Assembly: GCA_965651255.1 (NCBI GenBank)
Contig: CBFGRU010000071.1
Location: forward strand, 1 to 12,636
DNA length: 12,636 bases
Reading direction: 5' to 3'
DNA from: CBFGRU01 sp965651255
GTDB taxonomy: Bacteria; Planctomycetota; Phycisphaerae; Phycisphaerales; SM1A02
Each line of letters opens with the position of its first letter. Position 1 is the first letter of the stretch. Shown in pieces: positions 1-6,422 of the stretch. The translations under genes and the position numbers were made by a program. The notes below the pieces were generated by a model. It was not told the origin of the DNA, ran no database searches, and saw only the letters and a program-made list of their open reading frames with translations.

Positions 1-238
1 GATTGTCAATCCCGGTTTCGTGCGCACGCCGCTGACTGACAGGAACGACTTTGAGATGCCGTTCCTGATGGAGGCCGACGACGCCGCTCGCATCATCGCG
101 AACGGCATTGCCCGTGGAAAGAAGGAGATTGCCTTCCCGTTCATTTTCAGTTGGACGATCCGACTGATGCGCATCATTCCCTATCCCGTATATGAACGGA
201 TCATGAACCGTGTATGGTCGCGGATGAACGTCCAATGA
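1..238 (+). CDS. Short-chain dehydrogenase/reductase (SDR), C-terminal fragment
   Basis: This is the 3' end of a gene that begins before the window; 78 residues are visible from base 2. The first visible residues, IVNPGFVRTPLTD, match the segment after the catalytic YxxxK of classical SDR enzymes, where PG and a nearby T contact the NAD(P) nicotinamide. The following stretch (FEMPFLMEADDAARIIANGI) is typical of SDRs whose C-terminus reads 'MPF(L/M)M..E.AA..I'. The Rossmann core and catalytic Tyr/Lys lie outside the window, so activity and substrate cannot be judged. Its stop overlaps the next gene's ATG (ATGA, 235-238), which makes it the upstream member of the lipid operon. An SDR in such clusters probably reduces or oxidises a lipid-linked carbonyl or hydroxyl, but that is inference. 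The family call is fairly secure; the specific function is unknown. Confidence 0.8.
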   Translation, partial: IVNPGFVRTPLTDRNDFEMPFLMEADDAARIIANGIARGKKEIAFPFIFSWTIRLMRIIPYPVYERIMNRVWSRMNVQ

Positions 239-1488
239 AACTCGCCGTTGTCGGAGCCGGCATCGCTGGGGTTACCGCTGCCTACCTTCTGGCGCGGCGG
301 CATGATGTCACACTCATCGAACGTGAAGAATCGATCGGTGGCCACACACGCACGATCATGGTTGACGATCCACTCGGCCGGCTTCCGGTCGACATTGGCT
401 TTATTGTCTGCAATCCCCGAACCTATCCGAACTTCTATCGACTCCTCGCCGAATGGGGCGTTTCACGGCGCGACAGCGACATGTCGTTCGGTTTTTCCTG
501 TGAAAACACGGGGATCGGCTATGTTGGCCCGTCGCTGCGCGAGTTCATTCGCAAGCCAACCAACCTGCTCAATCCGAAATTGCTCCGCCTGATCCGTGAA
601 CAGCGCCGATTCAATCAGCGTGCGGCGGCCGACCTTGCAGCGGGCGTCATCACCAATCAGCCGCTTGGTGAGTATCTCGCGCATCTCGGTGTGAGTCACT
701 TCTTTACTGAGTACTACCTGCTTCCGATCGCGGCATCCGTCTGGTCCAGTCCGGATGGCAATATGCTGCAATTCCCGGCCCTGGCGTTTATTCAGTTCTT
801 CAAGAACCATGGGCTGCTTGAACTGAACAATCGACCGACATGGCAAACTATTGTCGGCGGAAGCTCGGTATACCTCGATGCATTCCGTCGGCACTATTCC
901 GGTGAGATTCGAACCGGGGTACCGGTCGAATCAATCAGCCGACACTCAGACCAGATCGAGATTCATTTCGCCAATGGCTCACTCGAAATCTTTGACGCTG
1001 TGATCATGGCGACCCACGCCGATGTGACGCTGCGCCTCCTTCATGACCCAACCGAGCAAGAGCATAAGGCGCTTGCCACATGGCATTATCACAATAACGT
1101 CGTTCAACTCCACACCGATGAGTTGTGCATGCCGCGTGATCGCCGGCTGTGGGCGTCGTGGAACTATCATCGACGCAGTGATGCTGACCCAACTGCACCG
1201 GTAGGTATCACGTATTCCATGAATCGGCTCCAGGGATTGAAAGCAGCGAGGGAATACTTCGTTTCGTTGAACGCCAAGAGTGTCATCAATCCATCGAAAG
1301 TTCTCTACGAGACCGTCTTCTCACATCCCGGGTATTCGCCGCAATCGATTGACGCTCAGGCCTCACTTCGGGCAATGAATGGCGAGCGAAAAACCTACTT
1401 CTGCGGTGCACACATGCGCTACGGCTTTCACGAGGATGGTGTCGTCTCTGCCGTGGAGGTCGCGAAACACTTTGGAGTCTCCCTGTGA
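235..1488 (+). CDS. FAD-dependent amine-oxidase-fold oxidoreductase of the CFA/DUF1365 cluster
   Basis: The 417-residue protein begins with a Rossmann dinucleotide fold: GAGIAG at residues 7-12, an acidic residue ending strand 2 (E29) and the GGHTRT flavin-contact motif at 35-40. The segments DIGFIVCNPRTYPNF and WASWNYHR and the C-terminal YFCGAHMRYGFHEDG are hallmarks of the 'NAD/FAD-binding protein' family that sits beside DUF1365 and cyclopropane synthase genes. In plant cyclopropane synthases a related FAD domain is fused N-terminally to the methyltransferase. It probably oxidises or desaturates an acyl chain on a membrane lipid, but the reaction is inferred. I start at the ATG at 235, not 214, because it gives the 4-base overlap with the upstream stop and places the Rossmann strand at residue 2, as is usual. 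Its stop overlaps the DUF1365 start. Confidence 0.9.
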   Translation: MKLAVVGAGIAGVTAAYLLARRHDVTLIEREESIGGHTRTIMVDDPLGRLPVDIGFIVCNPRTYPNFYRLLAEWGVSRRDSDMSFGFSCENTGIGYVGPSLREFIRKPTNLLNPKLLRLIREQRRFNQRAAADLAAGVITNQPLGEYLAHLGVSHFFTEYYLLPIAASVWSSPDGNMLQFPALAFIQFFKNHGLLELNNRPTWQTIVGGSSVYLDAFRRHYSGEIRTGVPVESISRHSDQIEIHFANGSLEIFDAVIMATHADVTLRLLHDPTEQEHKALATWHYHNNVVQLHTDELCMPRDRRLWASWNYHRRSDADPTAPVGITYSMNRLQGLKAAREYFVSLNAKSVINPSKVLYETVFSHPGYSPQSIDAQASLRAMNGERKTYFCGAHMRYGFHEDGVVSAVEVAKHFGVSL

Positions 1489-2363
1489 ATTCGCGACTAT
1501 TCCAAGGCGAAACATACCACTGTCGGCATGAGCCCACTCGACATGCATTTCGATACCCGATGTTCTGGTTTGCAGTCGATCTGAGCGAACTCCCCTCTCT
1601 GGATCAGAACGTCAAGTGGTTCGGGTACAACCGCCGCGCGCTCGTGGCAATTCATGATGAAGACTATGGAGGCGACCTGCTCGGCTCGCTGAAGGACAAG
1701 GTTACGACCAGACTTCAGAACGCGAAACTCGATCATGCAGCCACGCGAATCGTGCTCCTGACCATCCCGCGCGTCGCTGGATACGTGTTTAATCCGGTCA
1801 GTTTCTATCTGTGTTTCGATCAAATGGGTGCACTGGCGGCGCTCGTTGCTGAAGTTCGCAACACGTTCGGCGAAATGCACCACTATCTGGCAACACCGGA
1901 ATCAACTGATTCAGGTGAATCGTCAGTGCGATTTCAACTTCCGAAGTCCTTCTACGTATCACCGTTTCTGGATACGACCGGATCGTATGATATTTCCGTC
2001 AACTATACGCCATCCGCACTCGATCTGCGCATAGACCTCAGGGCGAACGGTACGTTGCGTTTTTCTGCCACGATGCGCGGCCGGGGGAGTGAGCTGACCA
2101 GTCGCACCCTCCTGAAGACGCTTCTCCGTTATCCACTCTTCGCCGCCACCATCATGATGCGGATCAAGTGGCAGGCCTTCCGGCTGTACTGCATCAAACG
2201 GCTTCCGATGTTCGACAAGCCCGATCCAAGCCATCCCGAGACGACTCGTACCGATCGCCGCGGCCTCTGGGTGCGCTGGCGCGAGGCGTTCGTTCGCCAT
2301 TCACGTCGCGGGACAGTCTTTTCAACGCAATCCCAATCCCCTTCAACGCGAGATGCGCAATGA
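1485..2363 (+). CDS. DUF1365 family protein
   Basis: This 292-residue protein has the DUF1365 landmarks in order: an N-terminal HEPTRHAFRYPMFWFAVDL near residue 20, PRVAGYVFNPVSFYLCFD near 97-115, EVRNTFGEMHHYL near 122-135, the block KSFYVSPFLD near 155, and a C-terminal amphipathic IKWQAFRLYCIKRLPMFDKP. Biochemistry of the family is poorly known. It is almost always encoded with the FAD oxidoreductase upstream and the CFA-like methyltransferase downstream, as here, so a role in the same lipid modification is the usual inference. The start is GTG, chosen because it overlaps the upstream stop (GTGA, 1485-1488) and the conserved domain begins right after it. The last ~45 residues, rich in R, S and T, lie beyond the conserved region. 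The family assignment is firm; the activity is unknown. Confidence 0.9.
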   Translation: MNSRLFQGETYHCRHEPTRHAFRYPMFWFAVDLSELPSLDQNVKWFGYNRRALVAIHDEDYGGDLLGSLKDKVTTRLQNAKLDHAATRIVLLTIPRVAGYVFNPVSFYLCFDQMGALAALVAEVRNTFGEMHHYLATPESTDSGESSVRFQLPKSFYVSPFLDTTGSYDISVNYTPSALDLRIDLRANGTLRFSATMRGRGSELTSRTLLKTLLRYPLFAATIMMRIKWQAFRLYCIKRLPMFDKPDPSHPETTRTDRRGLWVRWREAFVRHSRRGTVFSTQSQSPSTRDAQ

Positions 2364-3502
2364 CGACCAACGCTGTAACCTGCCCGCTACCTTCATCTCG
2401 TTCAACACCACGTGGCGACGACGGTCGTCAGACATGGGGGCTTCAGATTTCTGACTCTGCCGTGCGTCGCCGTATTCAACGGCTGGGCATCGTTGCTCTT
2501 GGTGAAACCTATGAGCAAGGACACTGGCAATGCGACAATCTTGAAGACTTCATGTACCAGGTATTCACAGGATCACCGCTGACTCTGTCGCTTGCAGCAT
2601 GGTCGAAGCTTCTCCTTGCGGCCCTTGACCAGCGCCTGTTCAACCGCCAGAACGGAAGGGGCGCGTTCAATATCGGATTGAAACATTATGACCTGGGCAA
2701 CGATCTCTTCCGTTGCATGCTTGACTCAAGTATGACCTACACCTCAGGGTATTGGGCACACGCCACAACCCTTGATGAGGCGCAGAAAGCGAAACTTGAC
2801 CTCATCTGTCGAAAGCTCAATCTTCGACCGGGGCAACGTGTGCTGGACATCGGCTGCGGGTGGGGCAACTTCGCACATTTCGCAGCCACAAACTACGGTG
2901 CACATGTCACGGGGCTGACTGTTTCTCAGGAACAGGCGCGATTTGCGCAGGAGCGTTGCCGTGATCTCCCGGTGGAAATTCGACTGCAGGATTACCGCAC
3001 GTTCCGAGAGTCGTTCGATCATGTCGTCTCGATTGAGATGATTGAAGCGGTCGGCCGGAAGAATCTACCCGCGTACTTCAAGACCATTGATTCAGTTCTC
3101 AAGAATGACGGTCTGGCGGTAGTGCAGGTCATCTCGGGCGATACACTCTCATCAACGTCCGATCGTGGGCTGGATCAATATATCCTGTGGCTGGTGAAGT
3201 ACATCTTCCCTGATGGTTATCTTCCGAAGCAGCATGAACTCGTACCGCCTCGTTCAACGCAACTCGCGATCGAAGATTGGCATCGATTTCATGATGACTA
3301 CCCGAAGACACTTCGTGCATGGTCCGATCGATTCAATCAGAACTGGCGCCAGCTTGCCGCTCAGTATGATGATGCATTTCACAGGCGCTGGAACTTCTAC
3401 CTCTCCGGCTGTGCTGCCGCGTTTCGCGCGGGTCTGGTGAGCGTTTCGCAATTGACCTATCGCAAAGGCACACCCACGCAGCGATCTGAACCACAACGGT
3501 GA
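2360..3502 (+). CDS. Cyclopropane-fatty-acyl-phospholipid synthase-like SAM methyltransferase
   Basis: The 380-residue protein is the usual length for CFA synthases. It carries GLKHYDLGNDLF (106-117), the SAM-binding motif VLDIGCGWG (161-169), SIEMIEAVG (224-232) with the family glutamate, YIFPDGYLP near 281 and DWHRFHDDYPKTL near the C-terminus. The family transfers a methylene or methyl group from S-adenosylmethionine to the double bond of unsaturated acyl chains in membrane phospholipids. Aligned from memory to E. coli Cfa, the bicarbonate-site cysteine (MQYSCAYW) is Ser129 here (MTYTSGYW), and the histidine of FLLHTI is Gln256 (VVQVI). Both swaps fit the DUF1365-associated branch and leave room for a methyl product instead of a cyclopropane. 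I use the ATG at 2360 (ATGA overlap) and not 2168, because the upstream 64 codons lie inside the DUF1365 frame and show no family similarity. Confidence 0.92.
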   Translation: MTTNAVTCPLPSSRSTPRGDDGRQTWGLQISDSAVRRRIQRLGIVALGETYEQGHWQCDNLEDFMYQVFTGSPLTLSLAAWSKLLLAALDQRLFNRQNGRGAFNIGLKHYDLGNDLFRCMLDSSMTYTSGYWAHATTLDEAQKAKLDLICRKLNLRPGQRVLDIGCGWGNFAHFAATNYGAHVTGLTVSQEQARFAQERCRDLPVEIRLQDYRTFRESFDHVVSIEMIEAVGRKNLPAYFKTIDSVLKNDGLAVVQVISGDTLSSTSDRGLDQYILWLVKYIFPDGYLPKQHELVPPRSTQLAIEDWHRFHDDYPKTLRAWSDRFNQNWRQLAAQYDDAFHRRWNFYLSGCAAAFRAGLVSVSQLTYRKGTPTQRSEPQR

Positions 3503-3879
3503 CCGGTCACGAATTGGTGTTCATGAGGATCTGGCCCATGTTCATGACGAAATCCCTGCTCATTCTCGGCGCATTCATCATGGCCGCGGCTATTGCGTAC
3601 GCGCTGATCGTCGGAAACTTCTTCGCTGAGGCCGAAGTCATGCTCCCGCTTCCATGGTTTCACCTTTCCATGGTTGATCTGTACATCGGCTTCTTTCTGT
3701 TCGCTGGTTGGATCACTTTCCGCGAAGCCACCATGCTGCGGGCGGTTCTTTGGATCGCGCTCCTGCTTTGCCTGGGCAACATCATTTCGTGCCTGTATGC
3801 CCTGATTGCCGCCGTCAACGCGCGGGGGGACTGGAGCGTGTTCTGGCTCGGCCCTCGCCGCCACTCCCACAATCAATGA
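3499..3879 (+). CDS. DUF1475 family small integral membrane protein
   Basis: The protein is 126 residues and mostly hydrophobic, with three predicted membrane spans near residues 17-40, 57-73 and 81-106. The central block MVDLYIGFFLFAGWITFREATMLRAVLW and the following LLCLGNIISCLYAL match the DUF1475 pattern (a short conserved acid-containing helix, a 'W..fRE' motif, then a Gly-Asn helix). The family has no established activity. It starts at GTG overlapping the methyltransferase stop (GTGA, 3499-3502); internal ATGs at 3523, 3538 and 3544 are alternatives. As last gene of the operon it may anchor or assist the lipid-modifying enzymes in the membrane, which is inference. Its 3' end overlaps the end of the convergent desaturase gene by 7 bases. 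Confidence 0.8.
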   Translation: MTGHELVFMRIWPMFMTKSLLILGAFIMAAAIAYALIVGNFFAEAEVMLPLPWFHLSMVDLYIGFFLFAGWITFREATMLRAVLWIALLLCLGNIISCLYALIAAVNARGDWSVFWLGPRRHSHNQ

Positions 3880-4829
3880 TCTCGCGGGGGCTTCGGGCGT
3901 ACCACGCGTTGGGCGAGACCAATCCGTTCCATGAGCACGATAATCCAGTACGTGGGATCGAACTCCCACCACTTCATGCCATGGGCCGCCGAACGCTGCT
4001 GCGCATGGTGGTTGTTGTGCCACCCCTCACCGAATGAGATCAGAGCGACCCACCAGTTGTTGCGCGAGCCATCTTTCGTTTCGAAGTTTCGGTAGCCCCA
4101 TGTATGGGCTGCAGAGTTGACGAACCAGGTGGCGTGGAAGAGCACAGTCGTCCGAACAGCCACGCCCCAGATCATCCAGCACATTCCACCCTGCCACGTA
4201 CCGAGAGCGATCCACCCCAGTCCAAAGAGAAGGCCCGCAAGCACAATCTGCGGAACATAGAAGAAGCGGTCGATGAGCAGCATGCCCCGATCGCGTTGCA
4301 GGTCTTTCGTAAAGTCAAGCGGATCGTAACCATCGGGGTGTTTGTAGAAGCACCAAAGTACATGCGCCCAGGTAAACCCGTGCTGGGGCGAGTGAGGATC
4401 GCCGGGGCCATCAGATTCACGATGATGAATCCGGTGCGTGCCAACCCATTGGAGCGGACTGCCCTGATAGCTGAGCGTTCCGAGGATCGTCAGAGCATAC
4501 TCCACCGCGCGCGGTGTTCGCAGACTTCGATGCGTCAACAGACGGTGATAACCAAGACAGACACCAAGGCATCCATTAACAAAGAACATGAAGAACATCA
4601 GGAGCAGACCGCTCCAATGAAAAAACGCTGGCACGAGGGCAAGCATCGCCAACCCGTGCATCGAGGTCATAAGCGCGATGTTCGTCCAATGCCATCCACT
4701 CTGTCGCGTGATGAGCTTGGGATCTACCACTGATTCAACCGACTGCGTTCGCGCGTTCTGCATGTCCGTGAGTGCCTGCTGCAATTCGTTCATACCAAGT
4801 ATCAACCCGATGAGCCCTCGTGGGTCCAT
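3873..4829 (-). CDS. Membrane fatty-acid (acyl-CoA/acyl-lipid delta-9-type) desaturase
   Basis: This 318-residue di-iron membrane desaturase has all three histidine boxes: HRLLTH (95-100), HRIHH (132-136) and HNNHH (271-275), plus the extra HATWFVNSAAH segment (232-242) typical of the stearoyl-CoA/delta-9 desaturase family. Four hydrophobic segments flank the boxes in the usual two-plus-two layout, near residues 50-70, 75-93, 192-210 and 215-231. The family uses O2 and electrons to insert a cis double bond into a saturated acyl chain. The start at 4829 is supported by GAGGAG (4834-4839) five bases upstream; the Met at 4793 lacks such a site. Convergent with the lipid operon and overlapping it by 7 bases, it could make the unsaturated chain that the CFA-like enzyme modifies. 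Regiochemistry cannot be read from sequence. Confidence 0.92.
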   Translation of the reverse strand: MDPRGLIGLILGMNELQQALTDMQNARTQSVESVVDPKLITRQSGWHWTNIALMTSMHGLAMLALVPAFFHWSGLLLMFFMFFVNGCLGVCLGYHRLLTHRSLRTPRAVEYALTILGTLSYQGSPLQWVGTHRIHHRESDGPGDPHSPQHGFTWAHVLWCFYKHPDGYDPLDFTKDLQRDRGMLLIDRFFYVPQIVLAGLLFGLGWIALGTWQGGMCWMIWGVAVRTTVLFHATWFVNSAAHTWGYRNFETKDGSRNNWWVALISFGEGWHNNHHAQQRSAAHGMKWWEFDPTYWIIVLMERIGLAQRVVRPKPPRDH

Positions 4830-4833
4830 CGTG

Positions 4834-4839
4834 CTCCTC
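4834..4839 (-). promoter_or_regulatory. Shine-Dalgarno site of the desaturase gene
   Basis: GAGGAG on the - strand, followed by GCACG... hence four bases plus the ATG at 4829. It is one of the clearest ribosome-binding sites in the window, and it decides between the 4829 and 4793 starts. Confidence 0.7.
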
Positions 4840-4846
4840 GCCCGCT

Positions 4847-4855
4847 ACAGTAGCC
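4847..4855 (-). promoter_or_regulatory. Candidate -10 element (GGCTACTGT) before the desaturase
   Basis: GGCTACTGT on the - strand lies in the 55-base gap between the phosphatase stop and the desaturase ATG. It shares the GCTAnnnT pattern with elements before the tRNA-Glu, the 6893 gene and lepA. A start site about 7 bases downstream would fall at the Shine-Dalgarno, giving a very short leader. I see no good -35 box. If real, the desaturase has its own promoter besides read-through from the phosphatase gene. Confidence 0.3.
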
Positions 4856-4884
4856 CGCGCAGCGGAGACGGGGCACCGGTTCGC

Positions 4885-5817
4885 TCAGCGCACCGCATTC
4901 CACACGCGCCTCGCGAGTAACGCGACCGGTCGAAGCACACGATTCTTCAGGATTAGACGGGTGCACTCAAGTTTGGTAATCGGCTCAAAACGGAGCGCGA
5001 TGATGGTCACATCATCATGTGTAAACGAACGCGATCCACAGAAATCGGCCAGTGCGTGCAACAGCGTCCCAACGATGGCTTCCTCGGAAAGTGCACTGCA
5101 ACGCTCCAGGATCGACTCAACACGCTTGGCGCCGAAGATGTTTCGTGAGGCATCCATCGCGTCGGTCAATCCATCGGAGATTACAATCAATCGATCCCCC
5201 GGCACAACGCGAATCTGGTCGATGGAGTACCTTGTGTCATCGGACACCGCGAGTGGAAAGTCTGATTCCCGCTCACCAGCAGCGGAACGACCTGCGCGCA
5301 GTTCCAATCGAATCCAGCGGTCCAGCACCCGACTGTAAAACCAGGCAGGCGGGTGTCCTGCGTAACTGAAGCTCAGCGTTCGAGTCGGAGGAAAGAACGT
5401 AAACACCGCTGCCGTCGTGAGAGCTTCCAAGCCGCGCGTGGTAAGTCGATCGTTCAGCGTTTCAAGGGCCTCGCGGTGATCGATCGCATTCATGAATTGA
5501 CGCAGGAGGTCGTGCGCATGTGTGCTGACTGCCTCAACATCCGCGCCGTGCCCGACGACATCTGCCACCGCAAATCGCGACATCAGCCCGGAGCCGCAAG
5601 TCGATATGTAGTGAATATCCCCACCAATTCGAGATTGGCAGGGAATCGAGCGCACACACCCGCTGATGCCAGGAAGCACAATCGGAACATCAACCGCCCG
5701 GTTGCCGCCGAAGACCTCTGCGCATTCAAATGCCTTTCTCGCGCGAAAGGAGTCTTGTCGCGGCCCCTGAGGGCCAGCCGAGTTCACGGATTCCACAACA
5801 GCCGCCCTTCTCGTCAT
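4885..5817 (-). CDS. SpoIIE/PP2C-type serine/threonine phosphatase
   Basis: The 310-residue protein is a stand-alone PPM/SpoIIE-like phosphatase domain. Metal-binding and catalytic motifs are visible in order: GGD (65-67), ADVVGHG (85-91), SYAGHPP (151-157), SDGLTD (214-219) and HDDVT (267-271), all with the expected aspartates. Such enzymes remove phosphate from Ser/Thr of partner proteins, often anti-sigma-factor antagonists, in stress signalling. There is no PAS, GAF, HAMP or response-regulator domain. Instead the first 60 residues hold a conserved-looking lead-in (ISGCVRSIPCQSRI) that I recall from planctomycete homologues. I start at the ATG at 5817; the open frame continues upstream to 6078, but there it overlaps the DUF2892 gene and looks non-coding. 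It lies 7 bases after that gene and 55 before the desaturase, all on the same strand. The target protein is unknown. Confidence 0.88.
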   Translation of the reverse strand: MTRRAAVVESVNSAGPQGPRQDSFRARKAFECAEVFGGNRAVDVPIVLPGISGCVRSIPCQSRIGGDIHYISTCGSGLMSRFAVADVVGHGADVEAVSTHAHDLLRQFMNAIDHREALETLNDRLTTRGLEALTTAAVFTFFPPTRTLSFSYAGHPPAWFYSRVLDRWIRLELRAGRSAAGERESDFPLAVSDDTRYSIDQIRVVPGDRLIVISDGLTDAMDASRNIFGAKRVESILERCSALSEEAIVGTLLHALADFCGSRSFTHDDVTIIALRFEPITKLECTRLILKNRVLRPVALLARRVWNAVR

Positions 5818-5824
5818 TTCGCAC

Positions 5825-6052
5825 TCACAGCGGAGTCTTTCCACCCAGGGCGCGAATAACGCACCAGCCCGCCCAGCCCTCAAAGATGCCGAACGCGCCG
5901 ACGACCGCAAGTCCTGCGGCAATCGCGAAACCTGCATCGCGCGGAAGTGCATCGAGCATTGCCGCGATCGCGATCGAGAGAGCCAGAATGACGCCCGCGA
6001 TCCCCAGACCAAGGCGAACGGCCTTTCCACGGGCATCAATATTGCACTGCAT
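5825..6052 (-). CDS. DUF2892 (YgaP-type transmembrane domain) small membrane protein
   Basis: The 75-residue protein opens with MQCNIDARGKAVRLGLGI, close to the DUF2892 signature 'M.cNvg..dr..R...G'. It continues with two hydrophobic helices (about 16-32 and 41-58) separated by a short polar loop, and ends WCVIRALGGKT, like the family's 'CplY.llG.nT'. In YgaP this domain forms a homodimeric membrane anchor for a rhodanese, but stand-alone copies have no known function. A GGAGGG about eight bases before the ATG supports the start. Its stop lies 7 bases before the phosphatase start, so the two are probably co-transcribed, and it may act as a membrane partner of that phosphatase (inference). Confidence 0.8.
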   Translation of the reverse strand: MQCNIDARGKAVRLGLGIAGVILALSIAIAAMLDALPRDAGFAIAAGLAVVGAFGIFEGWAGWCVIRALGGKTPL

Positions 6053-6183
6053 GTCGGTAACCCTCCATCACCGTGCACTTCGATGCTGCCCCGCGTCGGG
6101 ATTCACCTTTGCTCATCGCAAACAACTTCGATCCACGAACCGGTGGATGTGGCAGCTCGAATCTCGGCTAGCGGGAGATGCAC
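6053..6183. other. Intergenic region upstream of the DUF2892 gene
   Basis: I see no gene here. The - strand promoter of the DUF2892-phosphatase-desaturase group should lie in this stretch, but I could not identify a convincing -35/-10 pair. A small inverted repeat, ATCCAC (6131-6136) and GTGGAT (6143-6148) with a six-base spacer, could be a weak operator, but a repeat this short is expected by chance fairly often. Confidence 0.35.
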
Positions 6184-6213
6184 AATCGGCCTCGACAAAG
6201 GTCGAGGCCGATT
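6184..6213 (-). terminator. Perfect 13-bp hairpin downstream of tRNA-Glu
   Basis: AATCGGCCTCGAC (6184-6196) and GTCGAGGCCGATT (6201-6213) are exact inverted repeats around a four-base loop. The hairpin lies 24 bases past the 3' end of the tRNA, on its transcribed strand. There is no T-run on either side, so it is not a classic Rho-independent terminator; it may be a U-tract-free terminator or a 3'-end stabilising stem. It would fold equally well in a + strand transcript. Confidence 0.55.
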
Positions 6214-6237
6214 CGTACTGACGAGATTCCGTCAAAG

Positions 6238-6312
6238 TGACCCCAAGGGGATTCGAACCCCTGTTTCCAGGATGAAAACCTGGCGTCCTGGACCGGACTA
6301 GACGATGGGGCC
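6238..6312 (-). tRNA. tRNA-Glu (anticodon UUC)
   Basis: The - strand folds into a full 75-base cloverleaf. The acceptor stem GGCCCCA pairs with TGGGGTC (one G-U pair), and the D arm starts GTCTAG and ends AGGAC. The anticodon stem CCAGG/CCTGG encloses the loop TTTTCAT, giving anticodon TTC. The T arm is AGGGG-TTCGAAT-CCCCT. The D arm and T arm closely match known bacterial tRNA-Glu. The discriminator base is A and the CCA end is not encoded (next bases CTT), so the CCA-adding enzyme must supply it. Confidence 0.96.
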
Positions 6313-6323
6313 TAGAGAGGCGA

Positions 6324-6351
6324 ATCGTAGCGGCCTGAATCACCCGGACAA
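6324..6351 (-). promoter_or_regulatory. Predicted sigma-70-type promoter of tRNA-Glu
   Basis: Reading the - strand toward the tRNA: a -35 TTGTCC (6351-6346), a 16-base spacer and a -10 TACGAT (6329-6324) preceded by GC. Transcription would begin around 6316-6318, a few bases before the mature 5' end at 6312. This is the best two-box promoter in the window. Confidence 0.55.
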
Positions 6352-6366
6352 GTTACCAGGGTTGAC

Positions 6367-6390
6367 CTCAGCCCGCAGAGTTTGGCTGAG
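6367..6390. repeat. 7-bp inverted repeat between tRNA-Glu and the 6423 gene
   Basis: CTCAGCC (6367-6373) and GGCTGAG (6384-6390) are separated by ten bases. It sits behind the tRNA promoter and about 33 bases before the next + strand gene. It could be a weak hairpin in that gene's leader or an operator, or chance. Confidence 0.3.
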
Positions 6391-6422
6391 CAGACCGCCG
6401 CGAACAACCGATTTCTTCGGAT

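Noticed and set aside
2168..2359. N-terminal extension of the CFA-like frame
   Set aside because: It lies inside DUF1365 coding sequence and has no CFA similarity; the ATGA overlap at 2360 is the natural start.
4104..4733. Open frame of 209 codons on the + strand opposite the desaturase
   Set aside because: It is complementary to a gene with three intact His boxes, and its translation has no recognisable motif.
5818..6078. N-terminal extension of the phosphatase frame
   Set aside because: It overlaps the DUF2892 gene in another frame, is rich in Arg and Ser, and carries no domain. The conserved start is at 5817.
6131..6148. Short inverted repeat ATCCAC-N6-GTGGAT as an operator
   Set aside because: Six-base arms are common by chance, and no second copy or promoter boxes were found beside it.
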